In this document: piece by piece, positions 1 through 8,300 of the stretch | Position numbering within the stretch: the first letter of the stretch is position 1 | Layout: each line of letters opens with the position of its first letter | Assembly: GCA_002306315.1 (NCBI GenBank) | Contig: DBRK01000021.1 | Location: 1 to 39,606, forward strand | Source: Patescibacteria group bacterium UBA1370 | GTDB lineage: Bacteria > Patescibacteriota > Microgenomatia > UBA1400 > PJMF01 | DNA: 39,606 nt | Direction: 5' to 3' | Notes under the pieces: generated by a model | The model's database searches: none | Seen by the model: the letters and a program-made list of their open reading frames with translations, nothing else | Told to the model about the DNA's origin: nothing | Made by a program: the position numbers and the translations under genes

Positions 1-2
1 CT

Positions 3-308
3 GAGGAAATCAAGAGTGTTGAAGCGCAAATCAACGCTTGGATTGAAGCTGATTTGCCGGTAACGGTGAGATCGATGGACAAACAAGCGGCGCTGGATTC
101 CGGCGCATTGGCGTTTTTCCGGGAAAAGTATCCCGACCAAGTCACGGTTTATACCATTGGCCAGGACCCGGATCATGACTGGATTTCCAAAGAGCTTTGC
201 GGAGGACCTCATGTGGAGCGAACGGGGGTGATTGGTCCGGTGGAAATTTTCAAAGAAAAATCAGCCGGCGCAGGCGTCCGCCGCATTTATATCCGTCTCA
301 AAACATAA
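3..308 (+). CDS. alaS: Alanyl-tRNA synthetase, C-terminal fragment (5' end outside window)
   Basis: The reading frame is open from the window edge, so only the last ~101 residues are visible. The segment carries the end of the AlaRS editing domain: LCGGPHVERTG supplies the C-x3-H half of the zinc-binding editing site, and GAGVRRIYI matches the conserved GVRRI end of that domain. The protein stops four residues later. The DHHA1/C-Ala domain that follows in most bacterial AlaRS is therefore absent. The enzyme charges tRNA-Ala in the cytoplasm and hydrolyses mischarged Ser/Gly. A free-standing AlaX editing protein would show the same motif and cannot be excluded without the upstream sequence. 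A short hairpin-plus-T terminator follows at 327-349. Confidence 0.85.
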   Translation, partial: EEIKSVEAQINAWIEADLPVTVRSMDKQAALDSGALAFFREKYPDQVTVYTIGQDPDHDWISKELCGGPHVERTGVIGPVEIFKEKSAGAGVRRIYIRLKT

Positions 309-326
309 CATATTTATGCTTTCCCG

Positions 327-349
327 AAACTAGGCGTTGTCTAGTTTTT
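327..349 (+). terminator. Probable weak intrinsic terminator of alaS
   Basis: AAACTAG (327-333) pairs perfectly with CTAGTTT (341-347) around a 7-nt loop and runs into five T's (345-349). The stem is AT-rich, so termination may be partial. The -35 box of the next promoter lies in its loop and right arm. Confidence 0.5.
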
Positions 350-365
350 GCCAAGTGTATACAAT
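337..365 (+). promoter_or_regulatory. Sigma70-type promoter for the actin-like/sortase operon
   Basis: TTGTCT (337-342), a 17-nt spacer and TACAAT (360-365). Expected transcription start is near 372, only a few nt before ATG 375, so the message would be leaderless or nearly so. Confidence 0.55.
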
Positions 366-374
366 GAAATGGTT

Positions 375-2708
375 ATGGACTTGCCCAACCTTTTTTCAGC
401 TGGTTCTCAACCGGAAGAACCTCAAAAAATCATTGGCATCTTGCTTTCCCGCACCAAAGTGCAGGCCTTGCTTTTAAGCATCGGCACGCAAAAACTGGAA
501 CTCCTCAGCCAGTCGCAAATAGTCACTTACGCTGACGACCAAAACTGCTTGATTCAGACAGATGAATCCTTACAGCAGCTGGGTCCGGAGTCGGAACAGG
601 TAACCAAGGTGGTTTTTGGCTTGGATCATGACTGGGTTCAAGAAGGGGATATTGTTCCAGAGCATAAGGAACTGCTGGGGTCTCTGACTAAGGGGTTAGA
701 TTTGGAGCCGATTGGATTTATTGATACGGCTGAAGCCCTTTACCAGCATTATTTAGCCCAAAACAGTACACTGTCGGCGGTTTTTGTGATTGTGGGTGCC
801 ACAGCATTGACTATCAGTTATGTCTCCCAGGGAAAATTGGTTGGCATTGAGCAAGTCGGTCGATCCGACAGCATTGATGCCGATTTGCACGAGGGCTTGG
901 CCAGGTTTTCTGCGCAGGTGGCTGATCAGCAATTTTATTTGCCATCAAAATTGTATCTGGCATCCTTCGACCTAATTGATAGTGAAATTGAAGAAATCCA
1001 TCAACAACTGCTGGATTTCGATTGGACAGGCTCGGCGCGCTTTTTGCAAACGCCAACTATGACCGTGCTCTCGGATGATGAGTACACGGCAGTGATGGCA
1101 CATGAAGCGGCACGGGCGGGTGCCATTGCCACTGGCAACTACACGGCTGCAGCCATTGTGCCTGAGGCTGCCGTACCCGATGAAGTCGAAGCTGCTCAAA
1201 ATCAGGAATCTTTTGGTTTTAGTAATCTGGGCGAAGAGGCAGCTGAAACTGCTGATGAGGAAACTGCGGTGCCTCAAGCCAATCTGGAGGCTTGGCCACT
1301 GGAGGAAAGCAATGGTATTGTAGCGGCTGGTGTGGATGACAACGTTACCCCTGTGCCAGCACAGACCGCATCTACCTTTGGCATTCCTATCTCGACCGAC
1401 AAACTGATTGACAGCCAAAAGTCAGTCGATGAAATTGAGGCAGAGTTGGCTGTCAGGGAACAAGCGCAGCCTAAAGAAAAAAGCCCGTTCCTGCAACGCC
1501 TCAAAGAGGCCTGGAACGAGCCGTACAAAGGCCGCCGCAGCCTCAAGTTTTTCGTGATTCTCGGTTTTGTCGGCGGGCTGATTATGGTGGCGCTTATCAG
1601 TATGCTGGCTTTATATACTATCACCAGGGCAGAGGTCCGGGTAACGCCGGAATACAAGAGAATTTCCAAAGATTTCGAAATGACGCTGGATTCTCGTGCA
1701 ACAGCCAGTGACCCGGACAAATTGATATTAGCGGCCAAGGCCATTGAAAAGCAGGTTTCCGGAGAAAGCACTTTGCCCACCACCGGTGTGAGTATTGTTG
1801 GCGACAAAGCCACCGGCAAGGTGACAATCTTTAACAAGACCACCTCCCGCAAGACCTTCAACGCCGGGACGGTGTTGACAGCAGGCGAGCTCAAGTTCAC
1901 TTTGGATGAGGAAGTGACGGTGGCCTCGGCGAGCGTTAAAGAGGTGTCAGGCGGTGAGGAAAAGAGCTATGGCAAAGCAGACGCGGCAGTAACGGCTGCC
2001 GATATTGGCGCTGATTACAATTTGGAGAAAGACAAAGAACTGACCGTGGCCAGTTTCAGCACCGATTCCTATGAAGCCAAGGTCGCGGGCGACGGATTAT
2101 CAGGCGGTGCCAGCCGTGAAGTCCGGGTGGTGTCCGAGACTGATCAGGCAACCCAGCTCAAAGCCCTCAAAGAGGAATTGCTTGCCAAAGCTAACGCCGA
2201 GTTTAAGGAAGAATCTAAGGATGGCCGCAATATTCTGCCTGCTTCGGAGGTGTTGTCCGAAGAAGCGGTCTTCAGTGCCGAGACCGGCAAGGAAGCCAAC
2301 GAACTGAACCTAAAACTCACCATCCGGGTTTCCGCTTTGTCTTACACTCAAGAAGATCTGATGCCGCTTGCCAAAGTACTTTTGGCTTCTGAAGTTCCTG
2401 ATGGTTATGAATTGTCAGCTGAACCGCCTAAGCCCATGACAAACCCGTTGGACGCCTCTACCTCGGCCAACACCCAGCTCAAACTTCAGGTAAATCTCAT
2501 GGCCAAAGCCCAGCCTATTCTGAGTTTTGATGATTTGATCAGAACAATTGCCGGCCAACCGCTTGACGAGGCGGCCGGCATCCTCATCAGCACTGGCAAG
2601 ATCAAGGCAGCAGAAGTAAATATTTTGCCAGCCCCGGCAGCATGGATTAGAAAGAAGCTGCCGGCCGCCAACAGAATTGAAATACTGATTAACGATGACC
2701 AGACATGA
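375..2708 (+). CDS. Membrane protein: degenerate actin-like (PilM/GspL-type) domain, one TM helix, baseplate-J-like exterior
   Basis: A 777-residue protein from ATG 375. An in-frame TTG at 348 lies inside the upstream terminator and before the promoter -10, so I reject it. Residues ~15-250 resemble the PilM/FtsA actin fold (GATALTISYVSQGKLVG followed by GRSDSIDADL), but the DIG phosphate-loop motifs are degenerate (ILLSRTKV and VIVGAT). An acidic, Ala/Glu-rich linker (~255-385) leads to one membrane helix at ~392-416. The outer part contains repeated 'KATGKVTIFNKTTSRKTF'-type beta segments, like the baseplate J/gp47 domains annotated in many CPR proteins. The layout resembles GspL (cytoplasmic actin-like domain, TM, exterior domain). 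The sortase gene overlaps by 4 nt (ATGA), implying coupled translation. Exact function is unknown; a role in a surface or secretion machine is inference. Confidence 0.7.
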   Translation: MDLPNLFSAGSQPEEPQKIIGILLSRTKVQALLLSIGTQKLELLSQSQIVTYADDQNCLIQTDESLQQLGPESEQVTKVVFGLDHDWVQEGDIVPEHKELLGSLTKGLDLEPIGFIDTAEALYQHYLAQNSTLSAVFVIVGATALTISYVSQGKLVGIEQVGRSDSIDADLHEGLARFSAQVADQQFYLPSKLYLASFDLIDSEIEEIHQQLLDFDWTGSARFLQTPTMTVLSDDEYTAVMAHEAARAGAIATGNYTAAAIVPEAAVPDEVEAAQNQESFGFSNLGEEAAETADEETAVPQANLEAWPLEESNGIVAAGVDDNVTPVPAQTASTFGIPISTDKLIDSQKSVDEIEAELAVREQAQPKEKSPFLQRLKEAWNEPYKGRRSLKFFVILGFVGGLIMVALISMLALYTITRAEVRVTPEYKRISKDFEMTLDSRATASDPDKLILAAKAIEKQVSGESTLPTTGVSIVGDKATGKVTIFNKTTSRKTFNAGTVLTAGELKFTLDEEVTVASASVKEVSGGEEKSYGKADAAVTAADIGADYNLEKDKELTVASFSTDSYEAKVAGDGLSGGASREVRVVSETDQATQLKALKEELLAKANAEFKEESKDGRNILPASEVLSEEAVFSAETGKEANELNLKLTIRVSALSYTQEDLMPLAKVLLASEVPDGYELSAEPPKPMTNPLDASTSANTQLKLQVNLMAKAQPILSFDDLIRTIAGQPLDEAAGILISTGKIKAAEVNILPAPAAWIRKKLPAANRIEILINDDQT

Positions 2709-3670
2709 AAAAGCGCACCGCCCCAGAACTTACACTCGAGGAGCAGCTCATCCGTGTCTATAGGCGGGCTTTAGACGAAGGTGTACCGTTGCAGGAAATC
2801 GAGGCACAAGTCAGCCGTCATCTGGAAAAGTTAGAGGCTAGCAGCCGGGTGGAAACACGTCGGCAAACGGAAAAGAAAAAAAACATTGCTAAACGGATTC
2901 CCCGCGCCGTCAGAATAGGTGCCTTACTGATGCCGGCTTTGTTTATCAGTCTAGGTCTGTATTTGGTGGCCAACGCGGTTTTTCCTATTCTTGGCTATTA
3001 CGTCAATAACTCTAACAACATCAACCGTCAGGAGGAGCTGGCTGCCCCAATTCCCAGAGAGGATGTTCTCGACAGTACGCCGCTGATTGTGGCGGAAGTT
3101 GCCGGGGTGGCTGATAACAGTTGGCCGCTGGAGCCGACGATCGTTAAGGAAGAACTTGATTACACCAACTTGTCTAATTGGTTTGACAGCGCCACCTTGC
3201 CGGAGCTGAGCGGAGTGGATCAGGCTGCAGAGGGGGAACTAACCTATACCCTGGATATTCCCAAGCTGAATATCAGTAATGCCCAGGTCACTGTTGGCGG
3301 CACCGATCTCAACAAGAGTTTGATTGCTTATCCTGGTACAGCAGAACCGGGAAGTCCCGGTGCACCGGTAATTTTTGGCCATTCCGTCCTGCGGCAGTTT
3401 TACAACCCCAGCGAAAAGAATCCCCGCCGCTACAACTCCATTTTCAGCACCATCATGACTTTGCAGCCAGGTGATAAAATCTATGTCACCTCGGAAGGAG
3501 TCAAATACACTTATATAGTCCAGGAAAAAACAGAGGTAAAGCCAGAGGATGTTTATATTCTCAATCAGGACTACAGCAACCGCCGGCTGAAATTAGTGAC
3601 CTGCGTGCCGGAAGGCACCTATCTGCGGCGGGGAGTGGTTACGGCTGTACTGGCTCAAGGAGGCGAATAA
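2705..3670 (+). CDS. Membrane-anchored sortase
   Basis: A 321-residue transpeptidase-family protein. Residues 1-70 are a charged, probably cytoplasmic, N-terminal segment; ~71-98 form a signal-anchor helix; the C-terminal ~130 residues form the sortase barrel. The catalytic triad is visible: His226 in FGHS, Cys300 in LVTCVPEGTY and Arg308/309 in LRRGV. The barrel opens with LDIPKLNI, typical of the family. Sortases cut a C-terminal sorting signal of a surface protein and join it to the envelope or to another pilin. The start overlaps the preceding stop by 4 nt, tying it to the actin-like/baseplate-J protein. No LPXTG-type substrate was seen in the window. The sortase class cannot be assigned by eye. 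Confidence 0.9.
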   Translation: MKKRTAPELTLEEQLIRVYRRALDEGVPLQEIEAQVSRHLEKLEASSRVETRRQTEKKKNIAKRIPRAVRIGALLMPALFISLGLYLVANAVFPILGYYVNNSNNINRQEELAAPIPREDVLDSTPLIVAEVAGVADNSWPLEPTIVKEELDYTNLSNWFDSATLPELSGVDQAAEGELTYTLDIPKLNISNAQVTVGGTDLNKSLIAYPGTAEPGSPGAPVIFGHSVLRQFYNPSEKNPRRYNSIFSTIMTLQPGDKIYVTSEGVKYTYIVQEKTEVKPEDVYILNQDYSNRRLKLVTCVPEGTYLRRGVVTAVLAQGGE

Positions 3671-3679
3671 ATTTCGGAT

Positions 3680-4060
3680 ATGGCTAAGTATCTTGGTATT
3701 GATTACGGCAGAAAACGAATCGGCTTGGCGCTGGCTAAGACTGGTCTAGCAGAGCCATTGGCGGTTCTGGCCAACGATGAACATTTTATGGCCAAGATTG
3801 CCAAGATAGCTGCCGAAGAGGAAATTGACGAGCTAGTGGTGGGTTTGTCCGAGAATGAGATGGCTCAGGAAACCGCCCAATTTGCCCGCCAGCTTCAGGA
3901 AGAACTGCAGCTGCCGCTTCATTTTGCCGATGAAACCCTCAGCTCCTACACCGTTGAGCGCAAATTGCGGTCGGCCAAGAAAAAAGTTCGGTCAGGCGTA
4001 ATTGATCACTTCGCGGCTGCGGAGTTTTTACAGGAATGGCTGGACACTAAAGGTGAATAA
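3680..4060 (+). CDS. ruvX: RuvX/YqgF family putative Holliday junction resolvase / pre-16S rRNA nuclease
   Basis: A 126-residue protein with the RNase H-like fold signatures of YqgF: an N-terminal GIDYGRKRIGLA carrying the first catalytic Asp, VVGLSENEM in the middle, DETLSSYTVE, and a C-terminal IDHFAAAEFLQEWLD with the last acidic residue. Length is slightly below the usual ~135-150. The family matures the 5' end of 16S rRNA in E. coli; a resolvase role has also been proposed. It starts 9 nt after the sortase stop and so probably belongs to the same operon. ruvX commonly precedes mltG or alaS neighbourhoods in bacteria, which fits the placement here. Confidence 0.9.
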   Translation: MAKYLGIDYGRKRIGLALAKTGLAEPLAVLANDEHFMAKIAKIAAEEEIDELVVGLSENEMAQETAQFARQLQEELQLPLHFADETLSSYTVERKLRSAKKKVRSGVIDHFAAAEFLQEWLDTKGE

Positions 4061-4107
4061 GGACCCCGGTTCCAGAGAGAACCCTACTATTCGCAGACTT
4101 GACTGAC

Positions 4108-4116
4108 TGATATACT
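4108..4116 (+). promoter_or_regulatory. Extended -10 promoter of mltG
   Basis: TGA directly followed by TATACT (4111-4116) forms an extended -10 element; no good -35 was found. The -10 ends 8 nt before the mltG ATG, which predicts a leaderless or near-leaderless transcript. Confidence 0.55.
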
Positions 4117-4124
4117 GATTACCC

Positions 4125-5126
4125 ATGAAAAAGCAATTTTGGCAAAAACCTGCTTGGAAAAAAACACTAATAGGCGCGGTCTTACTTGCCGGAGCCCTAT
4201 TAATTGCACTGTTGATCTATACCTTCCAGCTCTTGCAGCCTGTTGACCCGGCAGCCACTAGCCTGGAAAGGTTTATAGTCCCCAAAGGAGCGGCAGTGCA
4301 AACCATTGCCAACCAATTGCATCAGCAGGGTTTCATCAAAAATCCTTGGGTATTCAGGTTAATTGTGAAATCAAAGGGGCTTGAGAACAAGTTGCAGGCT
4401 GGCTCTTTTGAACTCTCCAAAAACATGGCTCCTCAGCAGATAGCTGCCTTGCTGACAGAGGGTACTCAAGATGTCTGGGTGACAATACTTGAAGGCTGGC
4501 GCAAGGAAGAAATAGCTGAAAGCCTGGCTAATCAGGGACTAGATCAGTTTGATGCTGATGAATTTTTATCCTTAGCTGTTGCCAGCGAAGGGCGGTTATT
4601 TCCTGACACTTACCTGGTGCCTAGGGAAATTACGGCCGCAGGGATGTACCAATTATTGACCAGCACTTTCAATCGGAAAGTAGAGCAGGGATTAGCCGAG
4701 GAAATTGCAGCTTCAAAGTATGATCTGGATAAAGCCATCATCATGGCTTCCCTGGTAGAAAGGGAAGCAAATGATTATGAGCAAATGCGGCATGTGGCTG
4801 GTATCCTCTGGAACAGGATTAATATTGGTATGGCGCTGCAGGTGGATGCCACTTTGCAATATGCCAAAGGATACGACCGGGCAGAACAAACCTGGTGGCC
4901 ATTTCCCACCGCTGCAGACAAGAGCCGGCAGTCTCCGTTTAACACTTATCTCAACCCCGGCCTGCCGCCCCGGCCGATTGCTAATCCAGGCTTAAATGCC
5001 ATAAAAGCTGCTCTTGACCCGCTGGAGGTTGATGATTTATTCTATTTACACGCTAGTGACGGCAGTATGTATTACGCCGAGACACTAGAAGGACACAACG
5101 CAAATGTGAGCAGATACTTGCGTTAG
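4125..5126 (+). CDS. mltG: Endolytic murein transglycosylase MltG (YceG-like)
   Basis: A 333-residue protein, close to the family's usual ~340. A short basic N-terminus precedes one membrane helix (~13-35). A LysM-like segment follows (FIVPKGAAVQTIANQLHQQG), then the catalytic YceG domain. ASLVEREA carries the expected catalytic glutamate at residue 212 (Glu218 in E. coli). NPGLPPRPIANPG and the C-terminal HASDGSMYYAETLEGHNANV are family signatures. MltG cleaves nascent glycan strands at the outer face of the membrane and sets glycan chain length. There is no Shine-Dalgarno before the ATG, consistent with the promoter lying 8 nt upstream. It is monocistronic or reads into the rpoB leader. Confidence 0.95.
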   Translation: MKKQFWQKPAWKKTLIGAVLLAGALLIALLIYTFQLLQPVDPAATSLERFIVPKGAAVQTIANQLHQQGFIKNPWVFRLIVKSKGLENKLQAGSFELSKNMAPQQIAALLTEGTQDVWVTILEGWRKEEIAESLANQGLDQFDADEFLSLAVASEGRLFPDTYLVPREITAAGMYQLLTSTFNRKVEQGLAEEIAASKYDLDKAIIMASLVEREANDYEQMRHVAGILWNRINIGMALQVDATLQYAKGYDRAEQTWWPFPTAADKSRQSPFNTYLNPGLPPRPIANPGLNAIKAALDPLEVDDLFYLHASDGSMYYAETLEGHNANVSRYLR

Positions 5127-5146
5127 TGTTTTTTTGTTGTTATACT
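5118..5146 (+). promoter_or_regulatory. Promoter for rpoB-rpoC
   Basis: TTGCGT (5118-5123), 17-nt spacer, TATACT (5141-5146). The -35 overlaps the last codons of mltG. Transcription would start near 5153 and give a ~195-nt leader. Confidence 0.5.
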
Positions 5147-5160
5147 TCATGGTTCACAAT

Positions 5161-5219
5161 AGAAATAGCAAAGCGGGGTTATTTCTTGTACAGAAATAGT
5201 GCGGTCTTTTCAAGTACAA
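5161..5219 (+). promoter_or_regulatory. Competing hairpins in the rpoB leader
   Basis: AGAAATA (5161-5167) can pair with TATTTCT (5180-5186). The same TATTTCT segment can instead pair downstream, ATTTCT (5181-5186) with AGAAAT (5192-5197). A third stem, TTGTAC (5186-5191) with GTACAA (5214-5219), excludes both. AGAAATAG followed by GCGG occurs twice (5161 and 5192). The arrangement looks like a switchable leader upstream of the terminator at 5229-5261; the ligand or protein is unknown. Confidence 0.35.
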
Positions 5220-5228
5220 CTCGATAAT

Positions 5229-5261
5229 AGGGAGTTTTGCCTGTGCATACTCTCTTTTTTT
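5229..5261 (+). terminator. rpoB: Intrinsic terminator / attenuator in the rpoBC leader
   Basis: AGGGAGT (5229-5235) pairs with ACTCTCT (5249-5255) with one G-U pair. An inner TGC/GCA pairing (5238-5240 with 5245-5247) extends it, and a run of T's to 5261 follows. It lies between the promoter at 5118-5146 and rpoB. It could end mltG transcripts and/or attenuate rpoBC. Confidence 0.5.
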
Positions 5262-5347
5262 CGTGGTTATTCATCTTGACGCCTTCACTTTACCCTGCTT
5301 CAACCAGTAGAAGCCAATTACTGTAAGAAGAAGATAAGGAGCGATTC

Positions 5348-8300
5348 ATGCCACAGCAACGACAAAATTGGGGAAATAAGCACCGGGTTTTACCTGAACT
5401 GGATTTAGTTAAACTGCAGCTTGATAGTTATCAAGATTTCATCGAAAACGGTATTCGCGAATCTTTGGATGCAGTCAATGGTGACACTGGAATCGAAGAT
5501 TACACCGGCAAAAACTGGGCTTTAAAGTTTGGCGTTTACCGTTTTGGCAAACCCAAGTACAGCTTGGCACAAGCCAAGAAAAAAGGCGCTACCTATGACA
5601 TGCCCCTTTATGTCGAAGCGACATTAATCAACAAGAAAACCGGCGAGGAGCAGACTCAAGAGGTTTTCCTTGGCGATATCCCAAAAATGACTCCCATCGG
5701 CACCTTTGTAGTCAACGGTATCGAGCGGGCAGTGGTCACCCAGTTGGTTCGTTCGCCTGGCGTTTTCTTCTCATTAATGACTGACAACTCTACGGGCCGA
5801 GACTTGGCTCAGGCTGAACTGCGCCCAAAACGGGGTTCATGGCTGGAGATCTCAGTCGGCAAGCGCGATGTTATCACAGTCAAGATCGACCGCCGCCGCA
5901 AGATGCCGATCACCGTTTTGCTCCGGGCTATGGGCTACAGCAGCGACGAAGACATCCGCGAGCTTTTCCGTGACGAGATTGGTCTCGATGAGTTTAGTTT
6001 GCTTGACAATACTCTGGAAAAAGATACCACTAAGAGCAATGAAGAGGCTTTGATCGAGCTTTATGAAAAGATGCGTCCGGGTGAACCGGCGGTCTTAGAT
6101 ACGGCTACCGATTATCTCAAACAGCTCTTTTTTGATCCCAAGCGTTATGACCTGGGAACTGTCGGTCGCTATAAGCTCAATCGCCGCCTCAGGCAGGAAA
6201 CAGACAAAAACACTACCGTTCTTACCAAAGAAGATGTGGTGGGGGCGGTCAAATATCTCATCCGCCTCCAGAACGGTCAAGGCAAAACCGACGACATTGA
6301 CCACCTAAGCAACCGCCGGGTGCGCCAGATCGGTGAATTGGTCAAAGATGCTGCCTTCCGGATTGGCTTAATTCGTTTAGAGCGGTCTATCCGAGAAAAA
6401 ATGTCGCTGACCAAGACAGATGAAATCCTGACGCCGGCGGCTTTGGTTAATGCCCGGCCGTTGATTGCTACTATTTCTGAATTTTTCCGCCGCAATCGGC
6501 TTTCCACAATTCTTGATCAAACAAATCCTTTGGCAGAAATTGACAATCTGCGTCGTCTTTCTGTCATGGGTACCGGTGGTGTCACCCGAGAGCGCGCTTC
6601 TTTCTCGATGCGAGACATCAACGCTTCACAGTATTCAAGAATTGACCCGGTTCGTTCCCCGGAAGGCCCGAACATTGGTTTGGTGACTTATCTGGCACTT
6701 TATACCCGGGTTAACGATTACGGCTTTTTGGAAGCTCCTTATCTGAAAGTAGAGAAATCCGGTCGGAAGATGAAGGTAACCGATGAAATTGTTTACCTTG
6801 CTGCTGATGACGAAGAAGATCACCGGATTACCCACGCCAGCATCGACATTGCTGATGATGGCACTATTCTCGACGAGTGGGTGCCTATCCGTTATATGAA
6901 TGAGTTTATCGAAGGTCCGGTGGAAACAATCGAGTATATTGATGTTGTTCCACGCCAGGTGATCGGTACCTCCGCATCCTTGATTCCTTTTATTGCTCAT
7001 GACGAAGCCAACCGAGCTCTCATGGGCACACACATGCAAGCTCAGGCTGTACCTTTGGTGACTCCCCAGTCGCCAATTGTCGGTACCGGTATGGAGGAGG
7101 CAGTGGCTGTTTCTCTGGGAAGAACGGTACGTTCCCGCCATGCTGGTGAGGTTACCTATGTTGACGCCACCAGAGTTGAGATCACTTTAGACAAAAATGA
7201 GCTCAAGAAAGCAGAAGCCGAGTACGAAACTCACTTGGCCAATGACACCACTGTTCTGGAGGGCAATAAAGAAATTTATCATCTGGAAAAATTTGTCCGC
7301 ACCTCGCAGAGCATGTCTTATTCTCAGCGGCCAATCGTGAATGTTGGCGACAAGGTAAAGAAAGGGGACGTCATCATTGATGGACCAGCTTCCGACCATG
7401 GCGAGTTAGCCTTGGGTTCCAACCTGGTAATCGCTTACGCGGCTTATGAGGGTTTGGGTTACGAAGACGCCATTGTTATTTCTGACCGGTTGGTTAAAGA
7501 GGATGTTTTGACCTCCATCCAGATCAATGAGCACACTGCCAAAGTGATGGATACCAAACTTGGTCCGGAAGAGCTCACCAATGATATTCCTAATGTTTCC
7601 GAGACTTTCCTGGCTAATCTGACCCCAGACGGTATTATCCGGGTAGGCAGTGTGGTTACCGCAGGCGATATTCTAGTTGGGAAAATCGCCCCCAAAGGTG
7701 ATACCGAACTGACTCCGGAAGAAAGATTGCTCAGAGCAATTTTTGGTGAAAAATCCCGCGAAGTCCGCGATACCTCCCTGCGTTTGCCTCATGGTGAAGA
7801 GGGTACAGTCATCGATGTGCAAATTCTCGACGCCGAACTTGGCGATGAGCTTGACCCCGGTACTCTCAAAGAGGTGATTGTCAAAGTTGCTCAGATCCGC
7901 AAGATCCGCGTCGGTGACAAATTGGCAGGCCGTCATGGTAACAAAGGTGTTATTTCCAAAATCATTCCTATTGCCGACATGCCTCACCTAGAAGACGGTA
8001 CCCCGGTGGATATTATCATCTCCCCGCTCTCCGTCTTGGCTCGTATGAACCTCGGCCAGCTGTTGGAAGCCCACGTTGGTTGGGCTGCCAAGCAACTTGG
8101 TTACAACGTTGCGGTGCCGGCTTTTGAAAAGTTTGAGGAAGAGAAAATCTGGAAAGAACTTGAACGCGCTGGTTTGCCTGTTTCTGGCAAAGCCATGCTT
8201 TATGATGGTCGGACGGGCGAGCCGTTTGCCGAAGAAACCACTGTTGGCATCGGCTACATTCTCAAGCTGTCCCACATGGTCGAAGACAAGATGCATGCTC

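Noticed and set aside
348..374. TTG start at 348 for the actin-like protein
   Set aside because: It lies within the alaS terminator and upstream of the -10 box; ATG 375 fits the promoter and is a better codon.
5276..5281. TTGACG as -35 of a second rpoB promoter
   Set aside because: No acceptable -10 occurs 15-19 nt downstream.
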